Positions 20,601 through 29,720 of a stretch of 64,000 nt of DNA are shown in pieces. The notes under the pieces are model-generated. The model had not been told where the DNA came from. It made no database searches and worked only from the letters and a program-made list of their open reading frames with translations. The translations under genes were made by a program, and so were the position numbers. Position 1 is the first letter of the stretch. Every line of letters begins with the position of its first letter. Source of the DNA: Nemertoderma westbladi (taxonomy: Eukaryota; Xenacoelomorpha; Nemertodermatida; Nemertodermatidae); assembly GCA_032718475.1 (NCBI GenBank), contig JAUCBJ010006998.1, forward strand, positions 62,001-126,000, in the 5' to 3' direction.

Positions 20601-23600
20601 GCAGTGGTTCGCACCACGGAGCAGGCGTTGGAAGGGCTAGATATGATCCCAAAAGCCTGGATGGTCATCCAGTACTCCACCGGTTTCTGGTTGAGGTCTC
20701 CTTCAGGCCACCACAGAAATCTCAGGCTGTCTCTATCTCTTTCCAGCGCCTTGACTTGTAAGAACATTCCTTCGATATCGGAAGCGAACGCGATGGAATA
20801 TTGTCTTAATCTCAAAAGTATTCCCAACAAAGATTGGAGTAAATTGGGTCCTGGTAACAACTCGGAATTAAGGGATTGGCCCATATATAGAGCAGAGCCA
20901 TCGAATACGACTCGTACTTCATGGGGTTTACCGGGTTTGGGAACGTAATGATGTGTTAGATAATAAGTTCTTTCAGTTATTGGAGTTCCTTCCGGTACTT
21001 GCTCCGCATATCCCTTTGTGATAAATTTCTTCAACTGAGTTTGGTACATTTCCTTAGCTGAAGCGTTTGCCGTAAGACGTCGATGTAATTGATTGATTCT
21101 TTTCTCAGCCAAGGGTCTGTTATTTATAAATCTGGGTTCACGTTTTCGGAAGGGTAGTCCGATTTCATATCTACCTTGATCTTTTAAAAAACGTGTGGTT
21201 GTTTCCTGGATTTGCTTGGCTCTTTCTTCTTCTATCGACAGGGCTTTGTCGTATGAATTTGGTTCTACTAATTCTTGGGTAAAGAATCGTACGGCGAGTT
21301 CGTCCCGAGTTCTAGCGTTGTAGCGCTCTACCTCGTCATTAAGTTCGTCATTATAAATAATGGATTCCGTTGGGCGAATCAGTTGACATAGGTTCGTTTG
21401 GTTTTTCCAAGTTTGATTCTCTGTAAGTAGGTCAATTGTGTTCTCTTCTTCGAAGAGTTGGTAGATGTCGTCATTATCTGAGGAGTATGGTGTTCCCTCA
21501 GTTAGTTCGTCCACCTCACTGCTTTCCACTTCCCCATCGTTTACTTGATATATTTGTTCGTGTGGCATTCTCTCTTCGAGAGTTCTACGGGAAGGGCCAG
21601 TAAAGTACCAACCTACTCTAGTTCTTACCGCATAAGTTTGCAGTGGTTGTGGTTGAGCAGGCCGTTTCTCTAATGTTTCGAGCGCCTCGTGCGCGTTTTG
21701 GCCGATAAGTATTTGCACTCCAGGATAATCTGTCTGCAATCGAGGTATCTTAAGATGTTGGACGCTCTCATCTTCGTCCCAATTATAACGGTCTGCTTGA
21801 GTAGTAGCAAAGTTCTTTATAGCCACCATTTTTACCGACCTTATACCTTGTGTTCCTAACTTATCCTGGGGGGTGGACAACACACCTACATAGTAATCTG
21901 CCGTTAGGGTAGATTTCCAAACCTGCATAATTCCTGACATATTCAATTTAGTCCGGAACTTGGGTTGTCCAGCAAAGATATCTTCGGCTAGTTCTTGATC
22001 GATGAATGTTCCTGTGCTGCCGGAGTCCAGGAGGGCGTTCACTATGTAGCTTTTGTTAAGACCGTGAACTCTTACCTGAACTACAGGAAATTCTCTGATT
22101 CCTACGTTGGAAGCTGGAGCTTTCCAAGATGGTTGTTTGGCGAAATTAGTTGGGGAAAACTCATCGTTGATGTCCTTTTCGTAAGTAAGTGCTCGATACA
22201 CCGCGGTATTTATTAGATAACAGGATTCATTGGCGTCGGAGAATTCGTCAGTATAGAATCCTTCCATCTCAGACTCTTGATCAGTGTCATTTACGTCACT
22301 AAATTGGACATGTAGTTCGGGCTCACTTACCTGACTCTGTTTGTCTCGTTCAAACTCACTGTGTAACAAGATGTGATGTTTCGCGCCACACTTTGCACAC
22401 TTTATGTCGGAGTAACAGGTTCGCCGTTGGTGTCCTGGTCTGAGGCAATTATAGCATAACCGCTTGTCCCACACAACTGTACGTCTATCTACAAGGGATT
22501 TCTTTAGAAATTCAGCACACGCACTCAAACGGTGTGTCCCGTCGCACAGCGCACAGTTAGGTTTTATGTTACTCACCTTACCTTGGGTAACTTGATGCAC
22601 TCTCGTTTTTTCATCGGGTTTTCTTCGGTGCATTCTGTTAGGAGACTGAGGAGGGGTCTTGGCAACCTGTTCTCTCCTATCGTTGTTTCGAGCCTTATAT
22701 TTACTTACATCTTTTGAGGTTTTGTCAACATAGTAAGATCGGTCTGTGTCTTTCCCGCTGTCCTCTTCTTGGGAAGCCTGGCTTTCGCCATCGTCAGTGT
22801 AACACACCGGTGTTACTCTTCTCCTAGAAGTGGGTTTCTCACTTACCTTATTTTCCGATGTTTTCTCTCTGGACTGCTTGATGAGTTGTAGTTTGACTTC
22901 ACCATCTAAGAAAGACATGAGATCAGCCATGGTAGGACTTCGTCGTTGTTGTTCATTCATGTACAACACTTTCTTGTCCCAGCGTGTGCATACTCCACCC
23001 TTTGGTAAAGTAGAGACTACGGCTCCAATAACCATGGAACTCTGATATTCATGCGACTTACCTAACCAGTCCAGTTGTCTACAGATCTCTTGAATTTCAT
23101 CGGAAAACTCTATAATCCCGCTACTAAGGAAGTGTCGGGGGGCTACTAATTTTGCATACAAATACTTAGCTATGTTATCCTTGTTACCATACCTGATGTT
23201 TAGTGTATCCCAAACTTGTCTTAATCCATCTGGATGTCCAATAAACTTTAACGCCATTAACTTGGGAGGTCCTTCCAAGCACTTGATGAGGAATCTAAGT
23301 TTCTCTCCGTTAGATAGTACAGAGTTGTGTATGCTATCTTTGTAATATTCGTTGAAAGGTAACCATTTCATCTCATCTCCATTGAATTTGACGATCTCTC
23401 CCACTTTGACCGCTTGGCGGGCTTCTGTTCTAGCCATCTGACGCGTAAAGCTTTCTTGGGCCATCGTGTTATTTAATATCGAATTATCGGTATATAAATT
23501 TCTCGGATCATTATCAGGTCTATAGGGAATATCATTAATAACAGGTCTATAATCACCCTTAATAGGGTTTGCTATAGGAGTTTCAACTTCACTAGCAGTA

Positions 23601-25753
23601 TAGATGCGTGTAGGCTCCACACCTTGCGCATGTAATACTTCAGACCTAACAGGTTGACACAATGTTACAGGGGGTATTGGTATGCCCTTTTGGATATTGA
23701 CTAATTTGTCGCGTTCTAGTGCGATACTTTGCTGCACCTCTTGCAACTCTGCTCTACCTTCCCTCACTGTTCCCTTAAGTTGGTGGACAGTCTCCTGCAT
23801 CTGTCCTAGCAGGAGATTCATCCCCCGCCGTCCCTCTTCTACCCACTCAACCGCCGAAGCGGGAGTCGCCAACATAGTAGCGGGCTGACGCGGGACGACG
23901 GGAGACAAATCTTTGATTTCTCTCTCTGCTATCCGGACAGGGATATTCTCTTGGACTGTTCCACCAGGTACAGGCAGTGTAGTACTATGTAAAGGGAATT
24001 TAGAGTTAAGCTCTGGAAGTACAGGGGTCTCTAGCACAGAAGTGACTTTGGGAACAACAGGCCTAATTATTTCAGGTTCATCGACTATAGTAGGGAGTCT
24101 TTTGACCTGGATAAATTGTTCTATGGGTTCTGCACTACCTAAGTCCGTGCTAGTTAGCTGTCTTTTAACAGCTGGGGGCAAATCAGGCAATTTGCGACGG
24201 TAATATGTTTTTCTACGCCTACTTAGATGAGATCTATTTCCTCTGCCTTCAGGATCGGTAGTCTCGCCTTCCTCCGAGGATGTGTATCCCTGGCGCTTGG
24301 GAGTAGATTTTCTCATCATCTGCATTTGATTAGCAGTAAACTGTTTATTTATGCTGTCTTGCGCCTCTTGCAGATTTTCCAACTCTAGTTGGATAGTCTC
24401 CTCAGACGCTCTCCGTTCTGCTTCTGCCACTGTTGCTTTTCTTTCGGCTTCCGCCGCTTTTCTTTCTGCTTCTGCTTCTGCCGCTTTTGCTTTTCTTTCG
24501 GCTTCTGCTTCTGCCGCTTTTGCTTTTCTTTCGGCTTCTGCTTCTTTTCTTTCTGCTTCTGCTTCCGCCGCCGCTGCTGCTGCTACCTTCCTTTTCTCTA
24601 TCCGTTCTTTCTTTACTTGATCTTCTCGGACTCTAGTGAGGCGGAGTTGTTCATCACATTCAGCTTGGTTTGCAGCTAACATTTCGGCATCGATTGAGTC
24701 CAACACAAGCTTGGTTCCTTCACTATTAGGGGAAAGTCCAGACAGCCGTCTCCTCAACTCTTCGTCCCCTAGGAATCGCTGATAGTCGGACAAATAAATG
24801 TCGATAGCGTCTCTAGTTCGCGGTTTCTCGGCGGTCTCTTCGCTTTCCGCTTGAGAAAGGGTGACATCAGTTGGTTCTTCATAGGTTGATCTCTCAGCTA
24901 GCTGGGATTTCCACTGGGCCGTTTCCTGTACTTTGAGATCTACCCTATGTAACCAAGTTTTGACAGCAACTTGCAGCGACGTGTCTTGTCTTCTTTTGGA
25001 AGTTTCCTCAAAGGCTGAGAGGATTAGTCGTATGGTTCTTTCGCGTATTTGGTATAGCAGCTCTTCCTGCTCTTGAGGTCCTTGAGGTTGTCGAAACAGT
25101 TGTTCTTCCAATCGCTCCAAGGAGCCGAAGAATCCCTGCACATATCCTGATGCCGACCTCTTCCAAACAGCTGGATCCATTGTATCTTGTGCCACTCCCA
25201 TCCTGTGTATATCTTCCCAAGTAGCCTCGGACAGGTCCAACGGGAGTCCGAGTCCGGGAAAGTTCCATTGTGACTCGACAATAGACATTAATTCTTCCCT
25301 GGCGTATCCCGCATAATTATCTTGGGTCGCTCGCTTATTCCTCGCCCAGTCAGCTTGATGTTCCTCCACCGCAATGAATATAGTAGTTAGCACTGCAGCA
25401 GGAAGGGTAAGAAGGGGGTCCGAGTAGACTGTAACAGCCATCTGCACTCCGCGTTCGGGGGTCAGCTCTACAGTATCCGAACTGCTAGAGCTATCGGGTC
25501 GCTGGGAAGTAGGTTCTTGACCAAGATGTTGCTGCGATGGGACAACTGCCTCTTGGTTCCGTTTGACCTGTGCCCGAGTGCCTATGATGGACCTATGGTG
25601 GATTAGCCTAGGGTCTGATACTACTGGAGGGATGACCTTTTTTGCAGTAGGAGGTGAGCTGAACTCCTTTCTTAATCGCTCCACACTCCTATCTGTGTCA
25701 CAGATAGTTGTATCGATCAGACTGTCTGACAGGTTTTGCTGAGTGTCAGACAT
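17657..25753 (-). CDS. gag-pol: BEL/Pao gag-pol polyprotein, element B (2698 aa)
   Basis: A single open frame. Domains by approximate residue: acidic N-terminal region; an Ala/Glu/Lys/Arg-rich coiled coil (385-460); a Pao-type gag capsid region of the DUF1759 kind (785-930); zinc knuckles including CYNCLRPGHQRRTC (1064-1130); aspartic protease with LLDSGSTGTFID (1244); reverse transcriptase with VVFDGSA (about 1611) and catalytic YMDD (1738); RNase H with FGDASDMGIG (1915) and WTDALL (1986); integrase zinc domain H-x-H...CIPC (2300-2334); integrase core with GVDLFGP (2368), RSDKGTNF (2430) and WGGSWERL (2477), giving D, D and E; and a DUF5641-like C-terminus (2538-2650). The order protease, RT, RNase H, integrase is standard for BEL/Pao. 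All visible catalytic residues are present, so it may be active. The N-terminal 780 residues are longer than usual for the family. Confidence 0.97.
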   Translation of the reverse strand: MSDTQQNLSDSLIDTTICDTDRSVERLRKEFSSPPTAKKVIPPVVSDPRLIHHRSIIGTRAQVKRNQEAVVPSQQHLGQEPTSQRPDSSSSSDTVELTPERGVQMAVTVYSDPLLTLPAAVLTTIFIAVEEHQADWARNKRATQDNYAGYAREELMSIVESQWNFPGLGLPLDLSEATWEDIHRMGVAQDTMDPAVWKRSASGYVQGFFGSLERLEEQLFRQPQGPQEQEELLYQIRERTIRLILSAFEETSKRRQDTSLQVAVKTWLHRVDLKVQETAQWKSQLAERSTYEEPTDVTLSQAESEETAEKPRTRDAIDIYLSDYQRFLGDEELRRRLSGLSPNSEGTKLVLDSIDAEMLAANQAECDEQLRLTRVREDQVKKERIEKRKVAAAAAAEAEAERKEAEAERKAKAAEAEAERKAKAAEAEAERKAAEAERKATVAEAERRASEETIQLELENLQEAQDSINKQFTANQMQMMRKSTPKRQGYTSSEEGETTDPEGRGNRSHLSRRRKTYYRRKLPDLPPAVKRQLTSTDLGSAEPIEQFIQVKRLPTIVDEPEIIRPVVPKVTSVLETPVLPELNSKFPLHSTTLPVPGGTVQENIPVRIAEREIKDLSPVVPRQPATMLATPASAVEWVEEGRRGMNLLLGQMQETVHQLKGTVREGRAELQEVQQSIALERDKLVNIQKGIPIPPVTLCQPVRSEVLHAQGVEPTRIYTASEVETPIANPIKGDYRPVINDIPYRPDNDPRNLYTDNSILNNTMAQESFTRQMARTEARQAVKVGEIVKFNGDEMKWLPFNEYYKDSIHNSVLSNGEKLRFLIKCLEGPPKLMALKFIGHPDGLRQVWDTLNIRYGNKDNIAKYLYAKLVAPRHFLSSGIIEFSDEIQEICRQLDWLGKSHEYQSSMVIGAVVSTLPKGGVCTRWDKKVLYMNEQQRRSPTMADLMSFLDGEVKLQLIKQSREKTSENKVSEKPTSRRRVTPVCYTDDGESQASQEEDSGKDTDRSYYVDKTSKDVSKYKARNNDRREQVAKTPPQSPNRMHRRKPDEKTRVHQVTQGKVSNIKPNCALCDGTHRLSACAEFLKKSLVDRRTVVWDKRLCYNCLRPGHQRRTCYSDIKCAKCGAKHHILLHSEFERDKQSQVSEPELHVQFSDVNDTDQESEMEGFYTDEFSDANESCYLINTAVYRALTYEKDINDEFSPTNFAKQPSWKAPASNVGIREFPVVQVRVHGLNKSYIVNALLDSGSTGTFIDQELAEDIFAGQPKFRTKLNMSGIMQVWKSTLTADYYVGVLSTPQDKLGTQGIRSVKMVAIKNFATTQADRYNWDEDESVQHLKIPRLQTDYPGVQILIGQNAHEALETLEKRPAQPQPLQTYAVRTRVGWYFTGPSRRTLEERMPHEQIYQVNDGEVESSEVDELTEGTPYSSDNDDIYQLFEEENTIDLLTENQTWKNQTNLCQLIRPTESIIYNDELNDEVERYNARTRDELAVRFFTQELVEPNSYDKALSIEEERAKQIQETTTRFLKDQGRYEIGLPFRKREPRFINNRPLAEKRINQLHRRLTANASAKEMYQTQLKKFITKGYAEQVPEGTPITERTYYLTHHYVPKPGKPHEVRVVFDGSALYMGQSLNSELLPGPNLLQSLLGILLRLRQYSIAFASDIEGMFLQVKALERDRDSLRFLWWPEGDLNQKPVEYWMTIQAFGIISSPSNACSVVRTTANDNRDSFSKEVIDNIKRNIYMDDNLRSLPSVEEAIAVAKGTVECLKRGGFRLTKFTSNSREFLEAIPVEDRGAKDLDLIKDDLPETKTLGLKWDTERDILFFQLKQRDNPVRTKRICLSILSTYFDPLGFISPVILIARSLVQQMWLENHSWDDPLKGELLKKWMKWEDSLPAIENFIISRAYFGHVFPTYSYQLHVFGDASDMGIGIVAYLRVETPDGIKVALVTSKALINNKLKVPRAELKAALYATAIGRNVTEQIDYPLEKTVYWTDALLVLEYLTNEVCQFSVFVTNRVAIILSRTKIDQWRHCPGTINPADIASRGATPQELIDTPDWLGGPDFLSKEEDEWPPHLTTAEIRQAKGAETVKPKTRASKSKLFKPTIDLSVLHVSGNDGLDPQSLAINKSVAEIRDRDWKSGIPDVSQGISPLLQRAMHHYSSWNRLCKAVTYLKRCFHHQYSRAKTTSDNAPLTSAQVHVIKNLPKYKVSDSFLKEKISHQEHEETNKQILRLLQCYEDSEKYFLLLRNPQMRLRDRFSSTMIDGLIRVGGRLTNAPLSFDTKFPILIRNLEVQIKVIVDVHSKLYHAGRERVLSEIRTRYYFDKPRRALNQVLRNCIPCRKAFSRPLTQREAELPRERVSFYEPPFTNTGVDLFGPIEVYRARTIVKRWCVIFVCMTCRAIHLDMVNDLSTNSFVLSLRRQIARFGTSNTMRSDKGTNFIGANNEIQAYVKDWNQRQVDDQLRITASSWTFNAADAPWWGGSWERLIRSVKTAFHFIVPCRAYLTDELLRTLMEEIAAYLNERPLMPVSSSPDSLEALTPAHFLLKKPVAMLPRSEIADGDEYCRRTWQLMQLLSRRFADHFEKHYLPTLQLRTKWFAQQENVSAGDMVLIVDQDLPRKRWQTGRIIETHISEDGLVRSVELIVMRRNFKKPGIIFETQQLNRPVGRLCLLERDRELSGNYGRQDTLPTTTSLIPQTSRDSQT

Positions 25754-25884
25754 GTTTAGCTATACAGTTGAATGTCTACTACTATAGTTTCAGTTAAAGC
25801 AAGTCTGGTAATTCAGTATGACCGCAAGCCTAGCGATTTATTACCGATACCGTTACTCGGTGTAACGTGATATATATACAATAT

Positions 25885-26140
25885 TAGAATACCGGTATGC
25901 TTATAATATATATAAGTATTATTACAGACTAGATTTGTCACAGAGTACCGGTATATAATTTTAGCACAAATATATATAAATATATAATAGGCCTATAGTG
26001 AATACCGGTATACAGCTTACACTTATAGTATATATAAGTATAATTATGAACTAGAATTAATTACAGAGTACCGGTATGATTTCAGCTCAAATTTATAGAA
26101 ATAAATATAATAAGCCTATGGTAAGTACCGGTATGTCAAT
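25885..26140 (-). repeat. Spaced TACCGGTA palindrome array upstream of gag (BEL-B)
   Basis: ACCGGTA occurs at 25891, 25947, 26004, 26070 and 26127, with spacings of 56, 57, 66 and 57 bases. The copies are separated by AT-rich blocks with TATATATAAGTAT and AGGCCTAT. Element A keeps five copies at nearly identical spacing. It lies about 130 bases upstream of the gag start in the leader. Confidence 0.8.
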
Positions 26141-27052
26141 TATTTTTAGAATAATTGAATTTCTGAATATTTTAAGGTTACTTGGTTACTTTAACTTACT
26201 TTATTACCGTTATTTAAGCAGTAGTCCAACTGATATTGAGACCTAGTTGTTGTATGGCAGGCCTACTATTTATAAATCGTTTGAGTTGATTTATAAATAA
26301 AAAAAAACCCGTTTAAAAGGGTTTTGTCAATATTTGAAATAAATGTTATTATTTCTGGGGTCACTACACCGAAGCTGTGCGCTCTCAGTGAAGTGCTATT
26401 TATTTGACACTAAAACTGATAATTCTAATTTACCTAAGTTACTTAATACTACAAATTACTTACGATACGGGTGAGATTAAATCTCTAATTAAACACAACA
26501 AAAAATATTACGTACGAATTTTTAGGGTAATTTTACAGGAAGTCTACAAACCAGCCTAACAAAGGGTTAGAATTCTGGTTATTACAACAGACAGGGTACT
26601 ACGGTATTTGAAATAATAAGTAGTAGTAAATATACTGCGTTGTCCAGATAGGAAAAATACCACCGCCTGACGACCTATAACCGTATCGCTATAGGTACTA
26701 CGTTATGTATCACGGATTGTTCCTACCCAGAAGTTAACAGAGCTAACGAATGTGCCTATCAACCACTTTACAACACAAATATACTGCCTACACACTAATT
26801 ACTTCGGAAAGCACTGTACACTAAACCCTAAATTAGGTACAAGTACTGGTATAACAAATAATCAGTAGTTAAATATACTTGAACAGTTAAAAGAACCACG
26901 GCATCTGCTGGAGTGACCAGGGCACAATGTCACCAGTCTTGTCCTACGCCAAGCAGCCCGTGTAGTACCGGGGTTAATTTAACTATAACGGTATGTATAA
27001 CAAGCACAATTACTGTAGGAATAAACTTGGGGACATGAATGTTGCGAATAAT
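26141..27052 (-). other. BEL-B leader, no gene seen
   Basis: Untranslated leader between the palindrome array and the tandem duplication. It is AT-rich and largely alignable with 39720-40660 in element A. No open frame is supported. Confidence 0.7.
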
Positions 27053-27640
27053 CGCATAAACTCTGAATAATAAATATTACGCTACCCGTACAGAATACTC
27101 AAACAAAATACAAACCAAACACTGGCAGACTACCACCAAGCCTAAATAAACGACCGTACGTGTAGATTCTGAAATGGTTAGTTAGTAGGCGTTCTAACAC
27201 GGTAGTACGACTTATTCTTTAAGAGGGGATTGACCTTACAGCATATGGCTGCCCCAACTTACTAACAGCACTTTATCAGACAAACTCCACACACACAGCA
27301 ATCTCTTCAGACCTAATAATAGCTAGACAACAATCCAGCCTACAAAATATCTGAGTAATAACTATTACGGTACCTGAACAGACCATACAAACAAACACAG
27401 GCCAAAACACTGGCAGACTACGATCAAGCCTAAATAAACTACAGTATATGCAGATTCTGAAACTGTTAGTTAGTATGCGTTCTAACACGGTAGTACGACT
27501 TATTCTTTAAGAGGGGATTGACCTTTCAGCATATGGCTGCCCCAACTTACTAACGGCACTTTATCAGACAAACTCTACACACGCCGTAATCTCTCCAAAC
27601 TCAACAACAGTCAGACAGCAGCTCAGCCTACAATTATCTG
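27053..27640 (-). repeat. 288-bp tandem duplication in BEL-B leader
   Basis: Landmarks GTTCTAACACGGTAGTACGACTT (27191 and 27479) and TACGSTACC (27079 and 27366) recur at 287-288 bases. Both units carry GGGGATTGACCTT and CATATGGCTGCCCC. Element A has the same duplication with a period of about 286. The 63-codon-scale frames here are not supported. Confidence 0.85.
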
Positions 27641-27918
27641 AACAATCTGAGCAGACTTACACGTCTTCAGCTCAATATTAACTTACTAGGAAATAAAACC
27701 GACAGAAATAAGTAGAATCTCAAATAAAAAATCAGGGTGGCCGTTCCCTGATTAAGTACCAAGACCTACCGGTATACAATAATCAAAATCGAATGACACT
27801 AATGTACTTATACAGCAGTACCGGTTCTGGCAGTTGGGCCTACTGACCTACAGAAGTACCGGTTACTACGGTATTTTGCAACCTTATTGCCTACTGCAAT
27901 AAGATTATAAACTGTTAC

Positions 27919-29113
27919 TGTTCGCGCTTTTGAAGACCTTTAGCAGTTTAACCTGCCAAAATTTATATGTCTTTTAGTTAATTAAAACACCTTTAGCATA
28001 CGACAATATTTTATGCTAATAAACAAAACATTACCCGAAGTCAGCCCATGCGCGATCATTCACCCGATGGATCTACACCCGGGAGGCTGAATTCGGCTGC
28101 TTAAATTTTATTATTACAGTGTAAGGTTGCAGTGTAAATCTACTGTATTATTCGATTGATCGTTAATAATTAATTTCTGACAGATATTATTGGCTTTCGG
28201 GAAATATTAACAGTTCCTTTAGGACGTGGCGCTCTATCTATTTAAACAGAACTAGGACTTATACTAAACGCAACGATACTGCTTATGATTAAAGTATAAA
28301 GCGCATTCTTTAGGAAATGCTTTGTTACCAATCACAATCATGCACACTATTCTGCCGACCGTCAGTAAATTTGATCACACATAAAGAGAGCAGCAATTGA
28401 CTCATGTAGGGTCTGCTAAATAACATTAGATTTAATACACACCACATTAATATAAATCGCAATTGTTATATATAGCCCGTCTCTCTAACCTGTAGTGTAT
28501 CAAGAAAATTGGGAAATTTGGGTGATTTATCCGTATTCTCCAAAGGGCAATATTTCCATCAAAAAATAGATACAATTAATAACTGACGGTAAATAACAGT
28601 ACAAACAATATGATTAATAGTGAGTTAATTAGATCAGATAAGACGATTGAGTTAGGTAACAGTTTATACTTTCGATAATTTAAGCAGTTTTACTAGAGTT
28701 CTTCCCAAAAAGCTGGTGTTATGGCGAAAAATGGGAACACAACAACAGAATCATATAAAATCATATGACTACTAAAACTATACGAGGATACCAACTACCC
28801 TTATTCCACGAAGCTCCCCTTCAACACAGAGGATGAGCATAGAGATAGGAAATTCAGTTCAGTAGCTCTGGGATAGGTCGAAATCAACGCCCACTCAATT
28901 TCTATTGGCCGATACGGACAGCAGGGCTTAGGCAACTTCCCTAAGCTGGTTGGCTGATTAAACGGAACCCAGATACCTCCGTACAGCACATCAGCCAATA
29001 AGCTGGTAGCTTGCACTATTTTAACTATAGCTCCCTTTTAGAGTATTCTAGCGACCGGGGGGGAACTGGCCAGCAAAGGCAAACGTATCAGTTATCCCAC
29101 AAAAGCTTTTACA
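27919..29113 (-). repeat. BEL-B 5' LTR
   Basis: In element orientation this is the upstream LTR, driving minus-strand transcription. It carries the invariant 43-bp block at 28194-28236 and a TATA-like TATATATAAC on the transcribed strand (complement near 28463), which is not kept in element A. Directly inside it the leader begins GTAACAG on the minus strand (ATAACAG in A), so I could not assign a tRNA primer. Confidence 0.95.
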
Positions 29114-29120
29114 TTTGTCT

Positions 29121-29519
29121 TTACAAGCCTTCATCCACGTTCGTTCTTTCGAGCTGATTTCGAATAGAGTTCTCGTGTTCTATTCTTGGCTTATCGTTCC
29201 GATTCCGTTGGGTATGATATTTAAATAAAACCATTTCCCTTTCAGTATCCACATCGTCCGTATCGTGTAAATCGATAGGGTGGCCGGTAGTTAAGAAGTC
29301 CATATACGTACCATTACGATGCGTATAGCGAGCGGTGAACTTTCTATAGTCCAATTCACGCGTAAGTTGCTCCGGGGACATCGGCGGTTCGATATAACGA
29401 CCATCATCCTCCGTAGTAGTTGGACCAGCGTCGCCGCGTATCAAGCTATCGACAAACGCTTGTAAAGGTAGAGTATATCGCTCTCTGATGCCAAGATCAT
29501 CTTCTATCAACTCAGTCAT
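29121..29519 (-). CDS. BEL-A ORF2: small acidic protein (132 aa)
   Basis: Starts MTELIEDDLGIRERYTLPLQ like element B's ORF2 and is about 89% identical for 130 residues. It ends early at VDEGL with its own stop, three bases inside the duplicated TTTGT boundary of element B. The stop lies in A sequence, so it was not created by the insertion. Relative to B, the sequence just downstream is shortened. The frame stays open even though A's gag-pol and ORF3 are broken. Confidence 0.7.
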   Translation of the reverse strand: MTELIEDDLGIRERYTLPLQAFVDSLIRGDAGPTTTEDDGRYIEPPMSPEQLTRELDYRKFTARYTHRNGTYMDFLTTGHPIDLHDTDDVDTEREMVLFKYHTQRNRNDKPRIEHENSIRNQLERTNVDEGL

Positions 29520-29591
29520 ATCTGCTATGAGTTTATCAATATTATAATGAGTCTATATAGATTAGGCTAGCGGGCGTCGCTGCCTACCCCT

Positions 29592-29720
29592 CTTTTGCCC
29601 CCGGACAGTGTAAGATCCTCAGCGCCGATGTACCGTCGTCGCTGTGCTTTCGCCAACGATGTAGCTACACAACGACAACGATAACCGGCACAAGTCACTT
29701 AACTGTCCGTCCCAAAGGCT
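29592..29720 (-). ncRNA. Candidate structured RNA upstream of ORF2 (BEL-A)
   Basis: Counterpart of 16106-16232. Outer arms CGGACAGT (29602-29609) with ACTGTCCG (29702-29709); inner CGTCGTCG (29634-29641) with CGACAACG (29673-29680); CGGC at 29686-29689. Pairing is retained despite sequence changes around the arms. Confidence 0.4.

Larger units (their letters stand above)
11691..29113 (-). mobile_element. BEL/Pao element B (giant, apparently intact)
   Basis: Two 1195-bp LTRs (11691-12885 and 27919-29113) bound the element, and TTTGT (11686-11690 and 29114-29118) flanks it. The total is 17,423 bp. All three main frames are open: gag-pol (25753-17657), ORF2 (16035-15562) and ORF3 (14739-12964). 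The LTR copies differ at about five positions, so insertion was recent. It sits inside element A, a relative with roughly 90% similar pol protein, in the same orientation and between A's ORF2 and ORF3. Confidence 0.97.

Noticed and set aside
24351-24679. Overlapping Phe/Leu/Ser-rich + strand frames resembling membrane proteins
   Set aside because: They are antisense translations of the Ala/Glu/Lys-rich coiled coil of gag-pol.
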